A stretch of DNA of 17,853 nucleotides from Clostridia bacterium (GTDB lineage: Bacteria; UBA6262; WVXT01): the NCBI GenBank assembly GCA_030671905.1, contig DAOVHK010000018.1, positions 1-17,853 on the forward strand, read 5' to 3'. A program made the translations under genes and the position numbers. The notes under the pieces are model-generated. The model saw only the letters and a list, made by a program, of their open reading frames with translations. It did not search any database and was not told the origin of the DNA. Of the stretch, positions 12,664 through 17,853 are shown piece after piece (positions within the stretch are counted from its first letter, which is position 1; every line of letters begins with the position of its first letter).

Positions 12664-13197
12664 ATGGCACGAAAAGAGAAGGAAGCTTTTGTGAACGAAC
12701 TTACCGATAGGCTAAGAACGAATAATAATTTCATCTTGACTGATTATAAAGGACTGAATGTGGAAGAAATGACTGATCTGAGGAACAGGATGCACAAAAT
12801 AGGTTGCGAGTTCAAGGTGGTAAAAAATACTCTGGCGCGCTTGGCTATGAAGAATCTCAAATTGGAGAGTTTAATAGAGTACCTTCGGGGACCGACTGCT
12901 ATTGCCGTTGAAAAAACCGATATTATTGTTGCTACAAAAACTCTTGTAGATTTTTCTCGCAAGCACCAGAATTTAAAGATTAAGGGAGGTTTTTTAGAAG
13001 GCCACGTCATCCTTCCCCAGGAGGTGGAATCTTTAGCTAAGTTACCTTCGAAAGAAGTGCTCCTTGCCCAATTATGCCTGAGCCTCCAGAGACCTATTGT
13101 TAGGTTTTATGGAGTACTTCAGGGGTTAGGGAGGAATTTGATTTTTCTCTTAGATGCGATTAGGAAGAAAAAGCCAGAAGAAGTAAAGGAGGAATAA
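12664..13197 (+). CDS. rplJ: 50S ribosomal protein L10
   Basis: The base of the ribosomal stalk; binds 23S rRNA through its N-terminal domain and carries L7/L12 dimers on its C-terminal helix. 177 residues, normal length. Typical features are FILTDYKGLNVEEMTDLRNRM (about 18-38), the KVVKNTLARLA segment (about 50-60), LRGPTAIA, and KIKGGFLEG near 102-110. The last ~40 residues form the L12-binding helix. The ATG at 12664 is preceded by a G-rich run (GGGGGGAAAG). rplL begins four bases after its stop. The usual upstream neighbours rplK and rplA are absent. Confidence 0.97.
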   Translation: MARKEKEAFVNELTDRLRTNNNFILTDYKGLNVEEMTDLRNRMHKIGCEFKVVKNTLARLAMKNLKLESLIEYLRGPTAIAVEKTDIIVATKTLVDFSRKHQNLKIKGGFLEGHVILPQEVESLAKLPSKEVLLAQLCLSLQRPIVRFYGVLQGLGRNLIFLLDAIRKKKPEEVKEE

Positions 13198-13200
13198 AAG

Positions 13201-13590
13201 ATGACGACTGCGAAGAAGAGTAAAGACGAGATTATCCAGACGATTGAAAAGATGAGTGTGCTGGAATTGTCTGAGCTGGTAAAGGCTCTGGAAGAGAAGT
13301 TCGGAGTTAGTGCTGCCTCTTTAGCTCCAGTTGGGGTAGCAGCGGGAGCTCAACCAGAAGCGGCTAAGGCTGAAGAGCAGACCGAATTTAGTGTTATTTT
13401 GACGAAAATTGGTGACAAAAAGATTCAGGTAATAAAGGTCGTGCGTGAACTTACTGGTTTAGGACTGAAAGAGGCAAAGGACCTGGTAGATAATGCGCCA
13501 AAGGCAGTGAAGGAAGGAATAGATAAGAAGGTGGCAGAAGAAATCAAAAATAAGATAAAAGAAGTTGGAGCAGAAGCAGAAATTAAATAA
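13201..13590 (+). CDS. rplL: 50S ribosomal protein L7/L12
   Basis: The mobile stalk protein that recruits translation GTPases. 129 residues: an N-terminal dimerisation helix region (about 1-37, with MSVLELSELVKALEEKFGVS), an Ala/Gly-rich hinge (about 38-57), and the globular C-terminal domain (about 60-129) with KIQVIKVVRELTGLGLKEAKDLVDNAP, the factor-binding surface. AAGGAGG lies before the ATG. The closing KEVGAEAEIK is typical. Confidence 0.98.
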   Translation: MTTAKKSKDEIIQTIEKMSVLELSELVKALEEKFGVSAASLAPVGVAAGAQPEAAKAEEQTEFSVILTKIGDKKIQVIKVVRELTGLGLKEAKDLVDNAPKAVKEGIDKKVAEEIKNKIKEVGAEAEIK

Positions 13591-13592
13591 AA

Positions 13593-13612
13593 AATTTTGA
13601 AATTACAAAATT
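13593..13612 (+). promoter_or_regulatory. Small hairpin abutting the rpoB ribosome-binding site
   Basis: AATTTTG (13593-13599) and CAAAATT (13606-13612) form a 7-bp AT-rich stem with a six-base loop, ending one base before AGGAGG at 13613. It is weak, and its role in adjusting rpoB translation or mRNA processing is only a guess. Confidence 0.3.
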
Positions 13613-13626
13613 AGGAGGTGTCTGAT

Positions 13627-16600
13627 TTGGCGAAGAAAATAGATTTCGCACGGATTCCTTCAATTATGGATATCCCTAATCTCATTGAGGTGCAGAAAGC
13701 TTCCTTTGAAGAATTTTTGCAGAAGGACGTCCCACCTGAAAAAAGGAAGAGGCAAGGTCTTCAGGCGGCTTTTGAGGATATCTTTCCTATTGATAATGTC
13801 GACCAAACGCTACGATTGAGCTTTGTGGAATATATTTTAGAAGAGCCTAAGTACGATAAGACAGAAGCGATAAATAAAGACATAATGTATGCCAAGCCAT
13901 TAAAGATAAGAGTGAAGTTGGAGATCAAGAAAGGAACTCGTAAAAAGCCAATCTTTAAAGAACAAACCGTATACCTGTGCAATCTTCCTTGTATGACTGA
14001 TACCGGGACCTTCGTTATTAATGGTGCCGAGCGAGTGGTAGTCAATCAATTGCACCGCTCGCCTGGAGTCATTTTTGAAGAAGACCAGGAACCGGGGACC
14101 AAAAAGATAAAGATATCATCTTATGGTAAAAGACTCTATGTGGCCAGTATTATACCATATCGGGGAGCTTGGGTAGAGTTCGAATTCGACAACAATAATG
14201 CGCTTTTTGTTAAGATCGATAAAAAGAGAAAACTTCCGGCGAGCGTGCTGTTGAAGGCATTGGGTTTGGAAACTCATTCTGAGATTTTACACGCGTTTTA
14301 TAACACGGAGACCATTCATTTAAAAACTGACATCTCCTCGCGTAATATACAAAAGACTATTTCTTCCTTATCAGGCAAGATCCTTGCTTCCGATATAATT
14401 GACAAAAAGACTGGAGAGATATTAGCGGAGGCCAACGAACAGATTACTCTGGAGTTAGCAAAGAAAATAATCAGGGTAGGAATTAGCAAAGTTGAAGTGT
14501 TGAAATTTGATCCTACTATTAACGATGTAACTATTCATGAAACCTTAAAAAAGGACAGAATTAAATCGCAGGCTCAAGCAATACTGGACGTATTTCGCAG
14601 GTTGCGCGCGCAGGAATATATTACGGAAGAATCGGCGATAGCGTTCTTTAATACGTTGTTGTTCAAGACTAAAAAATACGATTTATCTAAAGTTGGACGC
14701 TATAAAATAAATAGAAAACTATTTTCTGTATTGGAAAAGATGAGATCTGAATTACCTACTCAACTGCAGGAGACTATTTGTCGCAGCAACTACTATTTTG
14801 GAACCAGGGACAGCAAGAAATTGGAAATCCCTCTAGAGACAAGGCGAACCCTATGTCTGCAGGACATTTTAGCCACAATTAAGTATCTTATCGATTTAAA
14901 TAATGGAACTGGTGGAGAAATAGACGATATCGATCACCTGGGGAATCGTCGTGTCCGTTCGGTAGGTGAGCTTTTGGAGAATCAGATAAGAATTGGACTT
15001 TCCCATATGGCTCGTTTAGTTAGGGAGAGAATGAATATGCAGAGTAGTGAAACAATAAGTGCTCGGGATATAATCAATACTGCTCCAGTGGTGGGAGTTA
15101 TTCGGAAATTTTTCGGGACTAGTCAACTATCTCAATTTATGGACCAGACAAACCCTCTGGCTGAACTTACTCACAAGAGAAGGCTCTCTGCCTTGGGACC
15201 CGGGGGACTGAATCGCAAAAGGGCTGGTTTTGAAGTGCGCGATGTTCACCATTCCCATTATGGTCGGATTTGTCCCATTGAAACTCCTGAAGGTCCTAAC
15301 ATAGGTTTGATTACCAGTTTGTCACTTTACGCGCGAATTAATAAGTACGGACTTATTGAGACACCTTACCGTAAAGTAGTTAAAGGAAAAGTTACTGACC
15401 AGATTGAGTATCTCACTGCTGACCGAGAGGATGAGTATGTAATTGCTCAGGCAAATACTCCCGTAAATGAGGAAGGCAAATTTAAAGAAGACCTGGTAGC
15501 CACCCGTTGTCGGGGAGATTTTTCTCTGGTTTCGCCAAAAGAGATAGATCTTATGGACATCTCACCGAAACAGCTTGTGGGTGCCTCGGCTGGGTTAATT
15601 CCCTTTTTAGAACACGACGATGCTAATCGTGCCTTAATGGGTTCTAATATGCAAAGGCAGGCGGTTCCTCTTCTTATCTGTGAGGAGCCACTGGTGGTCA
15701 CGGGCATTGAGGAATCTGTAGCCCGGGATTCTGGAGTGGTGGTGACTGCTCGGCGGGCTGGTCGGGTGGAGAGCGTGAGAGCAAATCAAATTATAGTTTG
15801 GTGTGGGGAAGATGGCAAAAATAAAGATAATCCTGCAGATATTTACCATTTAAAAAAGTATAAGCGGAGTAATCAGGATACATGTGTGAATCAGCTTCCT
15901 ACTGTTAAGGCAGGCGACCATGTCAGGAAAGGTCAAGTAATTGCCGATGGCCCAGCTACCTGTCAGGGAGGGCTTGCTTTGGGCAGAAATGTTCTGGTGG
16001 CTTTTATGTCTTGGGGTGGATACAATTTTGAAGACGCGATCTTAGTTAGCGAAAGGCTGGTCAAGGATGACATTTTCACTTCAATTCATATTCAAGAATT
16101 TGAAGTCGATGCTCGTGATTTAACCATAGGTTCAGAAGAGATAACCCGAGATATTCCTAATGTGGGAGAAGAGGCTCTGAAGAATCTGAACGAGAACGGT
16201 ATAGTGTATGTTGGGGCTTATGTCTATCCTGGAGATATCCTTGTGGGGAAGGTTACTCCCAAGGGCGAGACCAGGGCTACTCCCGAAGAGAGGTTATTAA
16301 GGGTGATTTTTGGAAAGAAAGCTGAGGAAGTTCAAGATGCTTCGCTGAGAGTCCCTCCTGGGGTAGAGGGCAAGGTCTTGGATGTGCAGGTGTTCACCCG
16401 TAAGGGGAAAATTTCCAAGGACCAAGAGCTAAAGAAGTCGAAGGAGATCGATCAGAAATATAGTAAACTGATTTCCGATTTGAGGCAAAAAAGGAAGAAA
16501 GCACTTTCCCGTGCGAAAAAGTTGAGCAAGGAAGAAAAAGAAAAAATCAATAAATTAACTGAATTTCAAATAGAAGAGCTAAAGAGAAATAAGAAGAAAA

Positions 16601-17370
16601 CGCAGGAGAATCTCCGTCAAGGGGATGACCTACAGGTTACAGTTAACAAAGTTGTGAAGGTTTTCGTAGTAAGTAAGAGGAAGGTTTCCGCAGGTGATAA
16701 GTTGGCGGGTAGGCATGGGAATAAGGGCGTTGTCGCCCGCATCCTATCTGTTGAGGATATGCCCTATTTGCCCGATGGGACTCCCGTGGATATAGTGTTG
16801 AACCCTTTGTCCATTCCTTCCCGTATGAATGTGGGGCAGATCCTGGAGACAGAATTGGGCTGGGCTGCCCATGAGTTGGGCGTGCAGATGGTTTCGCCCA
16901 TCTTTGATGGAGCGAAAGAAAAAGAAATAAGAAGTAAGTTGAAACAAGCAAAACTTCCTGAGGATGGTAAAATTACCCTGTATGATGGCCTGACTGGCAA
17001 GCCTATGGAAGAGAAAATCACAGTGGGATATATGTATATTATGAAACTGGCACATTTGGTAGAAGATAAAATTCATGCTCGTTCTATAGGTCCCTACTCA
17101 CTGATTACCCGACAGCCCCTGGGCGGGAAAGCGCAGTTTGGTGGCCAGAGGTTTGGGGAGATGGAAGTCTGGGCAGTAGAGGGATACGGTGCAGCTTATA
17201 TTTTAAAGGAATTTTTGACCATGAAGAGCGATGATGTCACTGGCCGCACCAAAATGTATGAGGCAATTGTGAAAGGAGAACCGATAGAGGAATCAGGGGT
17301 GCCCGAGTCGTTTAAAGTATTGGTAAAGGAGCTTCAAGCCTTAGGTCTGAATGTGGAACTCCAAAAATAA
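13627..17370 (+). CDS. rpoB: DNA-directed RNA polymerase subunit beta
   Basis: The beta subunit of RNA polymerase, 1247 residues with a TTG start at 13627. AGGAGG (13613-13618) overlaps an in-frame GTG at 13618, so that codon is badly placed, whereas TTG lies eight bases downstream. The rifampicin region SQLSQFMDQ (499-507) to THKRRLSAL keeps D506, H516 and S521, matching E. coli 516, 526 and 531, so no resistance change is seen. The catalytic region shows GDKLAGRHGNKG. The lobe has a segment with SGKILASDIIDKKTGEILAEAN, found in longer diderm-type beta subunits. A Lys/Glu-rich coiled insertion of about 75 residues (roughly 935-1005) lies between DVQVFTRKG and VFVVSKRKV. Stop 57 bases before rpoC. 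Confidence 0.98.
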   Translation: MAKKIDFARIPSIMDIPNLIEVQKASFEEFLQKDVPPEKRKRQGLQAAFEDIFPIDNVDQTLRLSFVEYILEEPKYDKTEAINKDIMYAKPLKIRVKLEIKKGTRKKPIFKEQTVYLCNLPCMTDTGTFVINGAERVVVNQLHRSPGVIFEEDQEPGTKKIKISSYGKRLYVASIIPYRGAWVEFEFDNNNALFVKIDKKRKLPASVLLKALGLETHSEILHAFYNTETIHLKTDISSRNIQKTISSLSGKILASDIIDKKTGEILAEANEQITLELAKKIIRVGISKVEVLKFDPTINDVTIHETLKKDRIKSQAQAILDVFRRLRAQEYITEESAIAFFNTLLFKTKKYDLSKVGRYKINRKLFSVLEKMRSELPTQLQETICRSNYYFGTRDSKKLEIPLETRRTLCLQDILATIKYLIDLNNGTGGEIDDIDHLGNRRVRSVGELLENQIRIGLSHMARLVRERMNMQSSETISARDIINTAPVVGVIRKFFGTSQLSQFMDQTNPLAELTHKRRLSALGPGGLNRKRAGFEVRDVHHSHYGRICPIETPEGPNIGLITSLSLYARINKYGLIETPYRKVVKGKVTDQIEYLTADREDEYVIAQANTPVNEEGKFKEDLVATRCRGDFSLVSPKEIDLMDISPKQLVGASAGLIPFLEHDDANRALMGSNMQRQAVPLLICEEPLVVTGIEESVARDSGVVVTARRAGRVESVRANQIIVWCGEDGKNKDNPADIYHLKKYKRSNQDTCVNQLPTVKAGDHVRKGQVIADGPATCQGGLALGRNVLVAFMSWGGYNFEDAILVSERLVKDDIFTSIHIQEFEVDARDLTIGSEEITRDIPNVGEEALKNLNENGIVYVGAYVYPGDILVGKVTPKGETRATPEERLLRVIFGKKAEEVQDASLRVPPGVEGKVLDVQVFTRKGKISKDQELKKSKEIDQKYSKLISDLRQKRKKALSRAKKLSKEEKEKINKLTEFQIEELKRNKKKTQENLRQGDDLQVTVNKVVKVFVVSKRKVSAGDKLAGRHGNKGVVARILSVEDMPYLPDGTPVDIVLNPLSIPSRMNVGQILETELGWAAHELGVQMVSPIFDGAKEKEIRSKLKQAKLPEDGKITLYDGLTGKPMEEKITVGYMYIMKLAHLVEDKIHARSIGPYSLITRQPLGGKAQFGGQRFGEMEVWAVEGYGAAYILKEFLTMKSDDVTGRTKMYEAIVKGEPIEESGVPESFKVLVKELQALGLNVELQK

Positions 17371-17427
17371 GAATAGGGGTATCCGTTTGACTCCAGTACA
17401 TGTAATATCTAGAGGTGAGGTGGTAAA

Positions 17428-17853
17428 TTGGTAAAAAAAGCGAGAATAAAAAAATTTAGAGAAAAATTGGACTACAGTGATTTTAAATCCATTCGTTTAT
17501 ATTTAGCTTCTCCGGAACGGATAAGAGGCTGGTCTTATGGCGAAGTTAAAAAACCAGAAACGATTAACTATCGCACTTTCAAGCCAGAATGGGAGGGTCT
17601 ATTTTGTGAGAGAATTTTTGGGCCAGTTAAGGATTATGAATGTAGTTGTGGCAAATATAAGTGGTCCAAACATAAAGGAATTATCTGCGATCGTTGTGGA
17701 GTTGAAGTTACAGAGTCTAACGTGAGAAGGGAAAGAATGGGCCATATAGAATTGGCCGTGCCCGTTTCTCATATCTGGTTTTTGAGAAAGCCCCCTTCTC
17801 GAATTGGCATGCTTTTGAGTATGAAGCTGGGAGATTTGGAAAGAGTTGTTTAT
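17428..17853 (+). CDS. rpoC: DNA-directed RNA polymerase subunit beta', N-terminus (3' end outside window)
   Basis: The first 142 codons of beta', open to the right edge. The N-terminus has KSIRLYLASPERIRGWSYGEV and ETINYRTFKPEWEGLFCERIFGP, both hallmarks. Then the zinc-binding cysteines C72, C74, C87 and C90 (CSCGKY, CDRCGVEV), and ERMGHIELAVPVSHIWF. The start is TTG at 17428, with GAGGTGG at 17417-17423 just upstream; an in-frame stop at 17416 leaves no other start. It follows rpoB in the standard order. Confidence 0.97.
   Translation, partial: MVKKARIKKFREKLDYSDFKSIRLYLASPERIRGWSYGEVKKPETINYRTFKPEWEGLFCERIFGPVKDYECSCGKYKWSKHKGIICDRCGVEVTESNVRRERMGHIELAVPVSHIWFLRKPPSRIGMLLSMKLGDLERVVY

Noticed and set aside
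17537..17725. 62-codon + strand frame near the right edge
   Set aside because: It is a shifted frame inside rpoC; the true frame runs from 17428 to the window end with clear beta' motifs.

Overview
The window is a stretch of bacterial housekeeping chromosome, all genes on the + strand, with a GC content that looks to be in the low 40s percent. It is cut at both ends: the left edge falls inside a sensor histidine kinase and the right edge inside rpoC. Gene content is universal bacterial, so the organism can only be placed loosely. A Gram-negative-type insertion in GyrB, extra segments in RpoB, an archease-RtcB pair, a DUF370 gene beside gyrB, and frequent GTG/TTG starts fit a deep-branching, probably uncultured, diderm-type or candidate-phylum bacterium. 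I infer this from architecture, not from any search.

Layout. (1) 2-2910: signalling block with a histidine kinase C-terminus, a receiver-GGDEF-like regulator, an OmpR/PhoB-type regulator and a stand-alone receiver protein. A 243-base spacer after the kinase holds a chain of hairpins. The last receiver gene has its own promoter with four TT(T/A)AC(A/C) repeats at an exact 11-bp period, a Pho-box-like array, and the block ends in a strong intrinsic terminator. (2) 3013-5803: TTGACA promoter, a small DUF370 (RemB/YaaB-like) gene with a TTG start, gyrB, and a likely terminator. (3) 5966-12302: gyrA, archease, rtcB, serS, a small BON-like gene and two tRNA-Ser genes (anticodons TGA and GCT), closely packed and probably largely one transcription unit. 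Between the tRNAs lies a GC-rich, hairpin-rich island. (4) 12312-12411: a nested palindrome resembling a REP/MITE element. (5) 12454-17853: rplJ-rplL-rpoB-rpoC with promoter, an L10-type autoregulatory leader and two tandem intrinsic terminators before rplJ.

How the parts fit. Both gyrase subunits, RNA polymerase beta/beta' and the L10/L12 stalk form the core-information part. RtcB and its activator archease, SerRS and the two tRNA-Ser genes form an RNA ligation/serine-decoding group. The two-component block may include a PhoR/PhoB-like pair whose regulon could include the neighbouring receiver gene.

The main unexplained signals are non-coding: related structured intergenic elements at 469-644 and 5840-5941, with a short related segment at the ribosome-binding site of the DUF370 gene; the GC-rich island between the tRNA genes; the nested palindrome; and the tandem attenuators in the rplJ leader. 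No CRISPR array, complete insertion sequence or obvious new protein system is visible.
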